A stretch of DNA of 64,000 bases from Serinus canaria. Lineage: Eukaryota > Chordata > Aves > Passeriformes > Fringillidae. The stretch covers positions 1,855,001-1,919,000 of the forward strand of contig NC_066321.1 of assembly GCF_022539315.1 (NCBI RefSeq), in the 5' to 3' direction. The notes below the pieces were generated by a model, which saw nothing but the letters and a program-made list of their open reading frames with translations, was not told the origin of the DNA and ran no database searches. The translations under genes and the position numbers were made by a program. Of the stretch, positions 25,156 to 37,400 are shown in pieces (the first letter of the stretch is position 1; every line of letters starts with the position of its first letter).

Positions 25156-25554
25156 TGCAGAAATCCCGTGCAAAGCCCAGCTGAAACCTCCTTATTCAGG
25201 CTAAAAGATTCTCCCAGCAATTACTGGAAAAATAGCTGCCAGCATCTCAGGCATCACTCAATCCGCCTCAATCCTTCAGGAAAGCTGCCACCCGAAATTC
25301 CTTCTGAAGTTTATTGGCAGGGAACTCTCAAAGGTGCCTTTTCACCACTTCTGAACTGTTGGACATGCACCTCAGCCAGGAGGCCTTTGAGGCACACACT
25401 GGAATAACCGAAGCATTCCTTTCCTTTGAGTCCACAAGATCCAGCCAACAGGTCTGGGGAAAGGAATTAAAGTATGGAGGAACACAGACTTGGGGGGGAA
25501 AAAAAGGGGGGAATTTTCAGAAGTGTCAGAAGTATTCTTTTTTAGAGTTTTTAA

Positions 25555-25645
25555 TCACAGAATGGTTTGGGTTGGAAGGGAGCTTAAAGCTCATCTTGTT
25601 GCAAGCCCCTGCCATGGGAAGGGGATCTTCCACAGGCAGGGAATC
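25555..25645 (-). mobile_element. CR1 LINE 3' fragment
   Basis: 'atcacagaatggtttgggtt' followed by 'gcaagcccctgccatgggaa': antisense CR1 3' end, strongly truncated. Confidence 0.85.
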
Positions 25646-27110
25646 TTCCCCTTGGTGACTTCTGAGTTTGTAACTCCTGATTCCAAACAGGGCTCTGCCG
25701 CGTGATTATCACAACCATATAAAAAGGAAATACTCCCTCTTTCTTCTCCCACAACTGAAACTTGGGAAAATGCAAAACCAGGCATGAAGAGATTGGGATA
25801 ACGTGCCTCGACCTTGAGTTAACAAGGCACAGGTGCCTTTTTTTTCCTTGCAGCATCTCAGGCTGCCAATGGCAATCACCTCCCTGACCTAGAGACCACA
25901 TCCCCCCCACCCTGGCCATGCTTTCCTTCCTCCTCCTCCTCCTGCCAGACCAAGGGGATTCATCCCAAGAGGATCAGCAGGAGGGATCCATCCCGTGTAA
26001 GCCGATGATGGGATGTCCCTGCTCCTGACAGCGAGCACCACCCAGATGTCAAAGCTCAGAGAGAGGGCCCTGCAGAGCCAGGCTGAGGCCAGACAGAGGC
26101 TGCAGATTGTCCCTCTGGAAGGGATGTCACCAGAGGATGGGGCTGGCCGGGAGCAGAGCCATTATCACGCTGGGAAGCACTAATTGACTTAAAGCAAGGA
26201 AGAGGGGGAGCTCTGGTAAACCAGTTAATTGTGGGCTGACTGAAGAGTAAAACATCCCCATGCAAAGGTTGATGAATCACCAAGCTGTGGAACAACCTGG
26301 ACAACTCCCCTGCTCCGTGCCATAAAACATCCCTCTGCAATTACCTCTGGAATTCACCTGCGCTGCAGGTACAGGGCCTGGCTGGGCAAGGGGACACAGA
26401 CACACAAAACAGGGACACAGTCAGCTCTGAGTTCTCCTTCTCTGAGCTGGTCTTGGTGCTCTCACACTTTATTCTCTGTCATCACAAACATTTTAATCTC
26501 TTTGTCCTTTTTTTGGAAACTCATCCAAGCAGAGGTGTGACAGTGGGGAGGTTCGAAGGCACAGAGGAAGCTTGGAAACTCAGAGGTCCAAAACTGACCT
26601 GAGAAACAGAGATCTCAACACTTCATATTTTTGTGATTTTAGACAAAAACATGTTGATTGAGGGAGAGAAACTTGACTCATTCTCTGAGCATCTGGGATT
26701 AGCAGCACGGCATTCCTGGAGGAGGCTGCAGCACATGGCTCTGCAGCTGCTCTGATCTCTGCCTTGGCGGCTCGCTGCCTTAGCCTCTGACAGATGGGAA
26801 ATCACACAATCCCATTTTCCTGACACTGCCCTCAGCAATCAACCAGCTGGGTCTTGCAAACCACTTCTATCTGCGTGAACCACGTGCACTCCTCAACCCC
26901 AGAGGTGTTTTCACTCCCTGCATCAGCAGAGCCGAGCCCTCGGTGCCCACCATCCCCACAGCACTGCTGGGTGTTGTTCCCAGGGATTTACAGCCTCATT
27001 CAGCACAAGGATAAGCACCTGGATGTGGGGAATAGGGACCAGAAGCCTGTGTCCATCCTTTTCCAACCTGCCAGAGTCACCCCAGCACCTGCCCATGGGC
27101 CCTTATAGGA
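25646..27110. other. Intronic sequence, nothing recognised
   Basis: No exon of LYPD6B was recognised on the minus strand. The only notable item is a short tcctcctcctcctcc run near 25927. Confidence 0.4.
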
Positions 27111-27365
27111 TCATGGGATGGTTTGGGTTGGGAGGACCTTAAACACATCCCAGTCCACCCCCTGCCATGGGCAGGGACACCTTCCACTGTCCCAGGCTGC
27201 TCCAACCTGGCCTGGGACCCTTCCAAGGATCCAGGGGCAGCCACAGCTTCTCCAGACACCTGTGCCAGGGCGTGCCCACCCTCCCAGCCAGGAATTCCTA
27301 ATTCCCAATATCCCGTCCATCCCTGCCCTCTGGCAGTGAGAAGCCATTCCCTCTATCCTGCCACT
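27110..27365 (-). mobile_element. CR1 LINE 3' fragment
   Basis: 'aggatcatgggatggtttgg', 'ccatgggcagggacaccttc' and 'ggctgctccaacctggcctg': antisense CR1. Confidence 0.9.
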
Positions 27366-27689
27366 CCAGGCCCTTATCCAAAATTCCTTAGCAGCCTTCA
27401 CGGTGGGCAGCTTGTATTTCTCACTCACAGTTTTTGCTGCACTAAGTAAATTTTTATGGTGTTCTGTCACTTCCTACGGTGAAGCCCCACTGCTAAAGAG
27501 CCCGAGGTTGGCGTCCACACCTGTGGAACACGGAGCCCAGATCTTTTTACAGCTCTATAATCATCAGGAGATGTGTAATAACTGCACTTTTACAAGGGAC
27601 CTGTTAAACACAGGCTGTGAACCGGGTCCCAGGCACTTGACGCTGCACACCCAGCGCTTCCCACAGCCGGGCTCCTTCCTGCCACTGCC

Positions 27690-28550
27690 ACAGCTGCTGG
27701 GGACACCCTGGTTCTGGTGACACCTCCTGCTTGCTGTGTGGCTGGGGACACCTTGGTTTAAGGGCCACGTTCTGCTCCCCAAGACTGCCAGGGTTGGAGA
27801 CACCTGTTTTCAGTGCCACCTCCTTCTCCCCACAACCACCAGAGCTGCTGGCACTCTGATTTTGGTGTTCCCTCCTGTTCCCCGAAACCAGCAGGCCTGG
27901 GGACACTCCCTTTTGGTGTCACCTCCCACTCCCCAAAACCGCTGGGGCTGGAGACATCCTGATTTCAGTGACACTTTCCACTCCCCGGGAGCTGGGGACA
28001 CCCAGATTTCAGTGCCATTTCGTGCTCCAGTGGGGCTGAGGATACCCAGATTTTGGTGCCATTTCGCCCTCGGGTGGGGCTGGGGACACCCTGATTTTGG
28101 TGCCATTTCGTGCTCCAGTGGGGCTGGGGACACCCTGATTTTGGTACTACCTCTCGCTCCCGGAGGGGGTTGGAAACACCCAGATTTCGGTTCCAGCTTC
28201 CACTCCCCGGGAGCCGGGGACACTCACATTCCGGTGCCACCTCCCAGTCCCCGGGAGCTGGGGACACTCACATTCCGGTGCCACCTCCCAGTCCCCGGGA
28301 GCTGGGGACACTCACATTCCGGTGCCACCTCCCAGTCCCCGGGAGCTGGGGACACTCACATTCCGGTGCCACCTCCCAGTCCCCGGGAGCTGGGGACACC
28401 CACATTCCGGTGCCACCTCCCAGTCCCCGGGAGCTGGGGACACTCACATTCCGGTGCCACCTCCCAGTCCCCGGGAGCTGGGGACACTCACATTCCGGTG
28501 CCACCTCCCAGTCCCCGGGAGCTGGGGACACCCACATTCCGGTGCCACCT
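27690..28550. repeat. 44-bp GC-rich minisatellite grading into degenerate copies
   Basis: From about 28195 to 28546 there are eight near-identical 44-bp units containing cactcacattccggtgccac and ctcccagtccccgggagctg. To the left, copies of similar length but growing divergence ('ggggacacc...gattt') reach about 27690. The array ends at the CpG island. Open frames of 311 and 428 codons crossing it are artefacts. Confidence 0.95.
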
Positions 28551-28900
28551 GGCCGTGCCGCCGGGGCTGGGACGCGGCTCAGCATCACCTGGGGCGGCGG
28601 AGCGGGACCCGCAGCCCCGAGCCCGTCCCGCTCCGCGCTCCCCTCCCGGGCCCCTTCCCCGCACTCACCCTCCGTGCCGGGACGCCGGGATACCGGGACA
28701 GCGGGACAGCGAGACAGAGGGACACGGGAGCAGCAGGACAGCAGGACAGCGGGTTGTTCGCCCCTGGCCGTGCGGGCGGCGCCGGCGGAGGAGGGGCCGG
28801 GGCCGAGGCCGGGGCGGAGCGGGCGGCTCGGACACGCCGTGCCCGCCCCCGGGGCGGTGGCACCTGCGGGCAGGGCGGGACCCGGACACCTGCGGGGACA
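28550..28900 (-). promoter_or_regulatory. CpG island, probable LYPD6B promoter
   Basis: About 350 bp of dense CpG with GC boxes (ggggcgg at 28811 and 28851) stand out sharply from flanks. It lies upstream of LYPD6B in transcript sense, about 1.7 kb past the KIF5C poly(A) signal, and contains a good minus-strand donor. No TATA box is evident. Assignment to LYPD6B rests on position and strand; no transcript is visible here. Confidence 0.6.
28669..28780 (-). other. LYPD6B: Candidate non-coding first exon of LYPD6B
   Basis: In minus sense CACGGAGG|GTGAGTGC is a near-consensus donor within the CpG island. The exon would be 5' UTR and splice about 27 kb to an acceptor near 1472 or 1439. The upper boundary (transcription start) is a guess, and further non-coding exons could lie between. 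Confidence 0.4.
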
Positions 28901-30060
28901 GGGGGCGGCTCCCCAACCTCCCCGGGGGTCCTTGGAATTTCAACCTCCCCGACACCCCCTGCCCCGGGAGCCACGCATCGGTTTTCCATCAGAGCTCATT
29001 AGGGATCTTGATCCCGAACTAGCGAATATTCTCATTTTAGGGTAAATACAGCTTCCCTTGGGATCAGCTCTGCGGGAAGGTGAATTTAAAGGGTTTCGCT
29101 TTGAATCAATAGCGGCAGCGTTGCGGTGGGTCTTTTTCTAGGGATGCGACTCCCATTCCTTTGTTTTCCCTGCGCTCTTGCGAAAGGTGGATCCTGGAAA
29201 TGGATACAGTAATTTGTGTTTTCACAGAGTTAATTAACTGCTGCAATCCCACATTCCGAAAACGAAATTGTAGGGATACACTTGCAAACAGTCTGTTCTC
29301 TAATTGAGCTCATCCTCCAGGCATGAGCTTTATCGAGGAGATCTTGAAGGGCGAGTAGTTTTTGACTCATGGAAAGAGCTCTGGCACCCTGCAATGTTTG
29401 CCTTCCTCTGCAGGACTTTTGGGGAATGTTTGGAACTTCCCACCTGCTGTCCTTAATACAAACCATCTCCACTGGAAAGCCTCTTCTTCCCGGGTGGAGC
29501 CATCCTCATCCTGAAGGAGCTTCTCAGAGGGTGAGGAGGTGCCTCTTACGCACCAAAACCAACATTTATCACAATCCACAATTTATTCATCATTTTTAAC
29601 AACCGACTCCAAATTGTACTGGACTCATTTCCATGTCTGCTCATGTTTTTATGGTGCAAAACCCACATAATCCTCATTAGGACTCTACTCAGCAACAAAA
29701 AAGAGAGCAATCCATTCCTACAGAAACGGGAATTTGCATTGCTGAGGAGAAAAGTAATGACTTAATTGTGAAATGCTCAGAGTTATAATTACTGGAAATA
29801 AGCTGTTTCTAAAGCTCCCAAGTATGACTTCAGGGAAGTGGCAAGGACACACGAATTTTACATAAAGTGAGTGTAATATTCCTATAAAAATGGAAATACA
29901 TGCACAAGGGAAGTGGAAGAGTCTCCCTGTCATCCTCCAGGCTGATGAAAAAGAGCAGGAAGAAGGAATATATCCATGGAGAGGAAGTAGAGATGATGAA
30001 ATTATTTATTTAAAAGATTTAAAACTCTGCTGTGTTCATTCCCCAGTCACCCAAATCTTT
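28901..30060. other. Intergenic KIF5C-LYPD6B sequence
   Basis: Single-copy DNA upstream of the CpG island in minus sense. No gene recognised; possible upstream regulatory DNA. Confidence 0.4.
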
Positions 30061-30235
30061 TATTTAGTGCCCCTGGATCCCTGTCAGTGTCCAAAGCCAG
30101 GTTGGACAGGGCTTGGAGCACCCTGGGACAGTGGGAGGAGTCTCTGCCCATGGCAGAGATGGAATGGGGTGAGCTTTAAGGTCCCTTCCAACCCAAACCA
30201 GTCTGGGATTTTATCATTTTGTGAATGCCTTTGTA
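30060..30235 (+). mobile_element. CR1 LINE 3' fragment
   Basis: 'gccaggttggacagggcttg', 'ggtcccttccaacccaaacc', then 'tctgggattttatcatttt': sense 3' end with terminal tail. Confidence 0.9.
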
Positions 30236-30299
30236 CAGTTTCAGAAGGAAAGCTGAAATCCAGAGCGTGGACTCAGCCCACTTTGGAGTGTGGTTCCAC

Positions 30300-30520
30300 T
30301 GGGTGGGAATCTGGGAATCTCCTGAGCTGGAAGGTACCACAAGGATCATGGATCCAGCTCCTGGCCCTGCACAGACACCCCAAAACCCCACCCTGGGCAC
30401 CCCTGGCAGCGCTGTCCAAACCCTCCTGGAGCTCTTGGGGAGCCTGGGCAGTGCCAGCACCCTCTGGGGGAAGAGCCTTGCCCTGACACCCACCCTAAAC
30501 ATGCCCAGCCATTCCCTCAG
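30300..30520 (-). mobile_element. CR1 LINE fragment
   Basis: 'cctgagctggaaggtaccac', 'gatccagctcctggccctgc' and 'gcagtgccagcaccctctgg': antisense of the 22090 and 49440 copies. Confidence 0.8.
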
Positions 30521-30609
30521 TCCTGTGCCTGTCTCAGGGAGCTGTCACTGCTGCTCGGAGTGCCCTGTCCCGTGTCACACCAGGCCCACACGGCAGAGTT
30601 CAGTTCAGT

Positions 30610-30615
30610 TTTATT
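30610..30615 (-). terminator. KIF5C: Poly(A) signal AATAAA for KIF5C
   Basis: AATAAA on the minus strand lies in the context GGAAAATAAAACTG. It is the last good signal before repeats and the LYPD6B CpG island. Cleavage would fall near 30590-30600. Confidence 0.5.
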
Positions 30616-31289
30616 TTCCACTGTAACGGATTTCGAATGATACATCATGCAGTCTGCCAGTGTATCCATCCATCTCCGACAGAACTTCAGCACGAAGATA
30701 AAAGACTTCTCTCCACGGGCTGGGGGCGGGGAGGAGGGTTCAGGTCTACTATCAAGGGTTTAATACAGTTCAGCATCATTTGATGCAATGGCAAAAAAAA
30801 AAAGAAATTTCCCCTTGTTACCAGCAAAACGTGTCCACCATTTATTTCTTTTTTTTTTTTTTTCGTTTTGTTTTTCTCTTTTTTTTTTTTTTCTCCTAAA
30901 TGGAACACTACTGTAAAGATACATAGAGCCCAGAGAATACACATCTGCAGCACACGTTACACACTTTACAAACTAGACAGGGCTAAATCTACAGCGTGCC
31001 TCAGCCCGGGGCTCCATCCCGCACAGCGGATGGCGCCGCTGCACGCCGCGGCTCCTGCAGGCACCCGCAGGGCTCGAGTCAAAGCAAGGGGAGATTCAGA
31101 TTATCCTGCCCGTCTGTTTCCCTCCTTTTTCCCCCGTGGAGGAGTACTTCAGTCATGGTTAGGTGAGGTATTTCTCCTCCAGCAAGGGGGATCTGATGAG
31201 CCCTTTTCTTTCGGACCTTCATCGCCGTTATTTAAACAGTTCTTCGAATCAAACTGTGTTCTAATTAAAATTCTTGATTTCGTTTATTA

Positions 31290-31535
31290 TCAAGCCTTAG
31301 GGCAGGGTTAGATGGGATATTGAGAAGGAATGCTGTGAGGGTGGCAGGCCCTGGCACAGGGTGCCCAGAGCAGCTGTGGCTGCCCCTGGATCCCTGGGAA
31401 TGTCCAAGGCCAGGCTGGACAGGGCTTGGAGCAGCCTGGGATAGTGGAAAGTGTTCCTGCCATGGCAGGGAGTGCAATCAGCTGATCTTTAAAATCCCTT
31501 CCAAGCAAACCATTCCATGATCCTATAATTTATAA
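31290..31535 (+). mobile_element. CR1 LINE 3' fragment inside the KIF5C 3' UTR
   Basis: 'gggtgcccagagcagctgtg', 'ccaggctggacagggcttgg' and 'ccttccaagcaaaccattcc' on the plus strand, so antisense in KIF5C mRNA. Confidence 0.88.
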
Positions 31536-33222
31536 AGATTTCAGACAAATGTGCATCTCAGTCTGTTAGGCTTTACAAAGTGAATTTGAAAAGCTACTCA
31601 AGGCTCTGTGGGCAGGAATTGTTGTAGCAAAATTTTTTTGGTGACTTATTGTTAAGTTTTCAGCATCTTCAGGATAATCGAACTCTCACCCTTGTTGAGT
31701 TTAATACAAAACTTAAAAATGCATCAGCCAAGGTCTTTCCAAGCTTAAAACTTTCCTTGCTTTCCAGAAAACAAGTCGATGAAACGTGAACTCAAGGACA
31801 AACACAAGATACTTGAACATATCAATAAGAGAAGCTCAAGTGAGCCAGAAATACTTTTCAATTACTAGCAAAAAGAACAATATGCACTTTAGTTCCATCT
31901 GAAATCCGTTTTCCATTTGGGAATGGTATTTCCACCCCAATTTGTCCCATGCATGACATTTGTGGATGTGAAATTTCATTTGCGCTGTACAAACCACAAC
32001 TTTATAAATGAGCCTGGAATAAATAGAACACAACACTCAAAGAGCAAAGAAAGGAAGATGGGCTCAGGAAACAGCAAGAGACAGGTTCTGCTCTCTGCAG
32101 AGCAGATGTGTGGTTTTCCTTTCCAGATATAAAATGTGAAAGCCTTAGAAATGGTACAAAAGTTGCATATACAACACGCAGTACAAACTGAAGTTGCCTA
32201 ATTAAAATAGGCTTCAAAAATAAAAATTGATACAAGCAGAGCATGTTCAACCGAGAATTCGTAATTTCCAACTATTAAATATCTCAGGTATTTCATTTTG
32301 AGGATTTTAGCCTAAGGCATCTTTGGGGCATTGCTGAGAGCCCTCCTGCAGCGTTGGTGTAAAAGGGAGCTTGGAGAAACTTCATCGTTTTGCTGCTGGT
32401 GGCACTGACTGGCTGATCAGCACCAGCACGGGGAAGAGATGTCCAAGTTCACTTCTCCCTCAAGCTGCAGGGAGCTGGCAGAACTGTCCCCAGAAAATTC
32501 CTGGAGATGCCTTGAGGAATCCAGACCTTTCTGTGGTCATGAATGCTGCATTTACAACAGAATTCCCTACCAAACTCTGAGAGACACAACAAAAAGTTTG
32601 CCTGCAGTACAAAAATCGTTGACAGCAAATAAGCTTGGGATCTTTTCCTAGAACCAAAACAAGGATTATTAATTCATAGTAGAAAGCTCAGCTCTCACCA
32701 GCTGGTAAGATAGCACAGAGTAGTTCTGAGTTAGTGATTTTATTAAAGATTGCATATGGCAAGTTCACAGTTCATTCTTCTGGCAGTGCACATGCACGTA
32801 ACGAAAGAAAATATAAAACTTTGGAAAATACAAAATAAATTAAATACATGCAAATCTGCAACTTCGTTAAATATGTTTAGCAAAATGCTTCCCCAAAATA
32901 GTGCAACATTAAAAAAAAAACAAACAAAACAAAAAAAAAACCCCAAAAAACAGTTAAATTAAGTTCAACTCACTTTGCAACACCCTAATTTCAGTAGGAA
33001 AAAAATATCTAAAGTCAACTCACAATCTCCCAAAACGCTCTATGGAACTGAAGAGTTCTACACCTACACATTCAGAAATTAAAAAAAAATCCCAATCAAT
33101 CTCAAATGAAAGAAGAGCAAACGTCTGCAAAAGAAGACCAGAGGGAGCCTTCCTGGAATTCCAGCTTCCCGGAGCCTTCCTGGAATCCCGGCTTCCTGGA
33201 GTCCCACCTGCCCCAGGAGATG

Positions 33223-33255
33223 GGGAGGGAGGAGGAGGAGGAGGAGGAGGAGGAG
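33223..33255. repeat. (GGA)n trinucleotide run
   Basis: About ten ggagga words on the plus strand; a CUC-rich run in the presumed KIF5C 3' UTR. Confidence 0.9.
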
Positions 33256-34264
33256 CAGCACCTTCTGCCTGCCAGCAGAACCTTCCCAGAGCAATTCCAG
33301 TGCCCCCTTGCTGGGAAGATGAAATTTGCTGTCTGAGAGATCCAGGGAAGGCTTTTCCTTCCCTCTGGACCTTCCACAGGATGAGAGGATATAGTGGCTT
33401 AAAAAGACATTCCCTTCCCCTGGAAATGTGCTCCTCACATCCCAGCAAAATAATTCCCAAATTTGGTCTGCAAACGACAGCTCGAGTGTACAACTCTCAC
33501 CTCCTTTAGGATTTTTTTAAAGGAAGGGTTTGGGGGATTTTATTTTCTTTTGTTCCCTCTGGGATCTGAATTCCGGTGTGAACAGATCAGGGCTTGTCTG
33601 GGGAAAGGGGGAGGGGGGGAGATGCTTGTCAGATTTTCCAAGGCAAGATTTCCACAGCATTCTGAAATCCTTCAAAAATTCCTAGGGAACAACTCTTACA
33701 AACACGTGGCTAAGCCATTCCACTCCAGGAAAACCCACCACTGTAGGGAGAACTACAAGGGAACAGGAGCTTAATTTTGAAACAGGTCACACAGATAAAT
33801 TCATGGAACTACCAAACTTCAAATCCTACATCTATACTAACAGATTTCTCTGCATCCCGTTTGTTCTTTACCAGGTACCGCAATAAAGGTTATTTTATAC
33901 AGTCCAAAGATTATTTTTTTTTTTTCTTAAATCAGGATATTACAAATGGTTCTTTGGGGAAATTTCCTTCTGAAAATGTTTAAGCGGTAAAATTAAACCA
34001 CATAGCAGCACATTTTCATCCCCTAAAAATATAAAATAATATGCATATTATACAGGAAATCAGTCATGACAGAGCACAATCACCTGCCTTTGATGGCACT
34101 TGGTCATTGAGTAATTAATTCCTTGATGCCAGAAGTTGGGAATTACCGATGCCAACGGAGGACTCGGGAGGAAAAAACAAAAAGCATCACTCTGAGTGGA
34201 GAAGCCCCAACCTAAGCAGCGCCAAGGGGTGGTGGGATTGGGAGTGGCAGACTCCCTATCATCC

Positions 34265-34443
34265 TTACTGAGGTGGGAATGTTCCAGACACCGTAGGAGG
34301 ATCTGGAGGAGCTGAGCTGGACACTTCTGTACACGTGGAGATCCTACGAAGCTCGGAGTACCTGGAGCGGGGCGTCGCCGGCGGCCGTGGGAAGCGCGGG
34401 ATGGACGGGACGTGGACCCGGTTGGAGAGGGGCAAAAAAGAAA
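34265..34443 (-). other. CpG-rich open segment in KIF5C terminal exon, possible alternative tail
   Basis: This is a 179-nt stretch with many CpGs inside an otherwise AT-rich 3' UTR. One frame is open for 58 codons, from SFLPLSNRVHVPSIPRFPRP to VSGTFPPQ and TAA at 34267-34265. An AG at 34445-34444 would join it to the phase-1 donor of either of the last two coding-side exons in that frame. The AG lacks a good pyrimidine tract, so splicing there is doubtful. It may instead be a conserved, structured UTR element. Confidence 0.3.
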
Positions 34444-34489
34444 CTAATGTGACTTAATGACAGTCCTTAACATGCTAAGTGGAACTGAC

Positions 34490-37400
34490 CTGCCAGAGAG
34501 AGCGAGAAAAGGAGGGGAAATTAGTGGGTTTGGGGGGTTGGAAAGCAGAGCACCCAAACGGGATGGGCAGCAAACAAAGATCTGCAGTCACGCTAAAAAA
34601 TGATGGAATTTGGGTCCCACAAAATGAGCCAGTTCTCCTGATGGAATTCGCTCTCTGCTGCCTGCAGCCTGGAATTGTGCCTCACCCAAACACTGTGGGA
34701 AATGGAGCTGTAGAAAATTCTCAGCAAGGATTACAATTCACACCAGCACAATCCTAATTGCAATCCACTAGAAACATTTCTTGTCCTATCAGCTTTTACC
34801 ACTCCACTCTACAAACACCTTAAAGCCAATCATCTGAAATTACCCCTCATGAGTCCTAATACAATACAGCTTTCATAGTTCTAGTTCTCCAAAGCATCTA
34901 ATCTTTTTTTACAAAACTATCCTTTGACACTTGTTTCCAGTTCCATTTCTCTCTCAACAATGTCTGTCCTATTCCGTGGTATTTCTAAATCAACATTTCT
35001 TATCTCAAAGTTTACATACAGATACACTCTATGTGAACCTTCTATCGAGTTTTAAGAATTTTCTACAAATCCATTTCCCACAAACACCATCTAAAGGTCT
35101 AATTTTTTTCCCCCCTTTTAATTTTCTGTTCCTTTCATGGGATTTTTCTCTTGGCTCATTGGATGTGCTGAAGAGCTGGTGTGTGTTTATCTCATGTAAT
35201 AAGGGGAGAGAAGTAACAGCAGCAGAATTTGAAAATTATAAAATCAAAAGGATGAAAAAATACAAATTCAAACCAATCCTTATCTCCTGACAGAGATATT
35301 TACCTGATATATATACACATATATAAAATAAGTGTTTACAGAAACACCTGAAATATTTTCTGTATAATATCATGACAATATTATAAAATATATTCTAGAA
35401 TTTTACATATGCACATTAAACAAGCCCATTTTATTAAAACCCACATTTCTTTCTTTCTCTTCCATCTGCTGGGTTAATCAATCATAGCCACTGACCTGTG
35501 TAACAGCACTAAGTGTCTTTTATCTTTATGGTGAATAATGAATGAACACAAAAGATCAATCTCTCCTCAGCAAATGTTGAAATAGGAACCTCCATTTCAT
35601 TTCTCTGCTGTTAAATGACTATAAATGAGAGTTTTGTTCTAGTGCCAGCTGGGTAAAGTTGCCCCATTCCCAAGCACTTTCTGCAGAGCCCAGGAATGTC
35701 TCAACAATAATCAGGAAATAATCTGGATGAAGTTCTCCCTGCACTGGCAGCACCTTTACTAACACCCTTACTCAGACCCCTGGGTATCCATCCAAGATCA
35801 CAATTCAGCTTACTCAGTACTCCCAATTTTGGCAGCCAAACAGTTGCAATTTGCCAATAAAATTCTTAACCAAAGGACCAAAACTGAGGGGAATTGACCT
35901 TCTCCAGTCACTTCCCAGCCTTCCTGGATTACACCTTCCACACTTATTTCTGGATATGAGCAAAAATCTAGAACACACTGTTGAAATGGTTTCATTCCAA
36001 CATCTAGGGCTGCCATTTGGTTTTCAGATTTTTTCCTAATTCTTTTCCAGAAACCCCAAGTCCATAACTTTACCCAGTTTCTCCTGAGATCTTCCATCTT
36101 CTTTTTCTCCAGCCTCATTTTCCCTGGTGCTCCTCTGCAACGTGGCCTGAACCTGCTCATCTCCACAGCCCTCAAATCTAAACCTCTGAAATACCTGGTG
36201 AGTATTTTATGCCTCCTGATTGCTTTTCCTTGACTTCCACAGTGCTGCCTTGTTATTACAAACCCATCTGGTTTGAGGTGGGGTTATTTTATTAACACCT
36301 TTTATTAATCTGCAGTTGTTCACTTGACACCTGTGGCCTGTTTGAGTCTGACTCTTCATTTCACAGCAGCTGGTAAATTAAAGGTTTATTTGAAAAATAA
36401 AGCATTTAATTTGGTAAATTAAAGGTGCATTTATTTGAGGCAGGTGGCAGCTTTTCCCCCTCAGAGCAGCTGTTACAAGAAATGTTTAGAAACCTTTGAC
36501 AAGGCTCTGTACCCCACTCTTTGCCAGGTCACAGAGGTGGGAATGCAATGGAGCAGATGGACAGAGGCACCTCACTCCTGAGGGTGGAAAAGCCAATTTC
36601 AGACCAGAATGGACAAAACCACTCAGCAAAGCCTTGCCCTAATTTATCCCCAGAGGAAATATTTGTTGCTGGAAGCTCATGGCAAACACAATGAGCAGGA
36701 ACAATCCCCCAGCACAATAACAGCTTGAGTGTGGCGTGATGGATGCTTGGCATGCAAGCCTGACATGAAACATTCCCAAAAAAAAGCTAAAAACACCCAA
36801 GAATGCCTCGAGGAGACCAGAGACCATGAAGAGAGTTGTGAGACAGAATTAATCCTCAAGGAGGGCAAAAAGCCAGACTTGGAGGGACAAGTTTGCTGTC
36901 CCCAGGCTGCTTTTCACAGCCACTCGCTGCCATCCAGCTTTTGGCATGTCTGTGGCATAAAGTGATCATCTAAAATAATGCAGATATAAAATTGCTCCAA
37001 TAAGCATTTATTTATAGTATAATATATATATTATATTTATAAAATCTCTCCAATGAGCACTTAAAGAAAGAAATGGCAGGATGGAGTCCATGGAACAGTC
37101 TCCTGGGAATATGCTGCCCATCTTTTGCTTAGGAGAAACTCTCAAGCCCTGGCAATTAAAGTAAAATATTTAGGGTTGTTTTTTTTTCATGAAGAGAACT
37201 AAGAGTGCAAAGTGTGCCAAATGGTGAACTCAAATTTGAATATGTCTCTTGCTGCCACTGAAAGCTGCTCTACCCCTATCCCAGGCTGGGATATCCCAAC
37301 ATGGAAACACATCCATGGTACAGAAAGCAGAAGATGATGCTGGCAGAAGGAACCTCTGGATCTGTATTTTTACTACATGAGTTTCATACCTCTGTGTGTG

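Larger units (their letters stand above)
30595..34489 (-). other. KIF5C: KIF5C probable terminal exon / 3' UTR
   Basis: A strong acceptor lies at 34490 (long pyrimidine tract, then TCTCTCTGGCAG|GTCAG), and an AATAAA signal on the minus strand at 30615-30610 closes an exon of about 3.9 kb. Most of the interval is single-copy, AU-rich sequence, as expected for a long neuronal 3' UTR. It contains one CR1 fragment (about 31290-31535), a trinucleotide run at 33223-33255 and a CpG-rich patch at 34300-34420. Other AATAAA-like motifs exist, so shorter forms are possible. Boundaries are inferred from signals only. Confidence 0.65.

Noticed and set aside
27736..29045. 428- and 311-codon frames across the 44-bp array and CpG island
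   Set aside because: GC-rich repeat DNA with few stop codons; no family resemblance, and the opposite strand is also open.
30868..31311. 147-codon plus-strand frame in the KIF5C 3' UTR region
   Set aside because: Begins in a T-run and is antisense to the UTR; no domain or conservation evidence.
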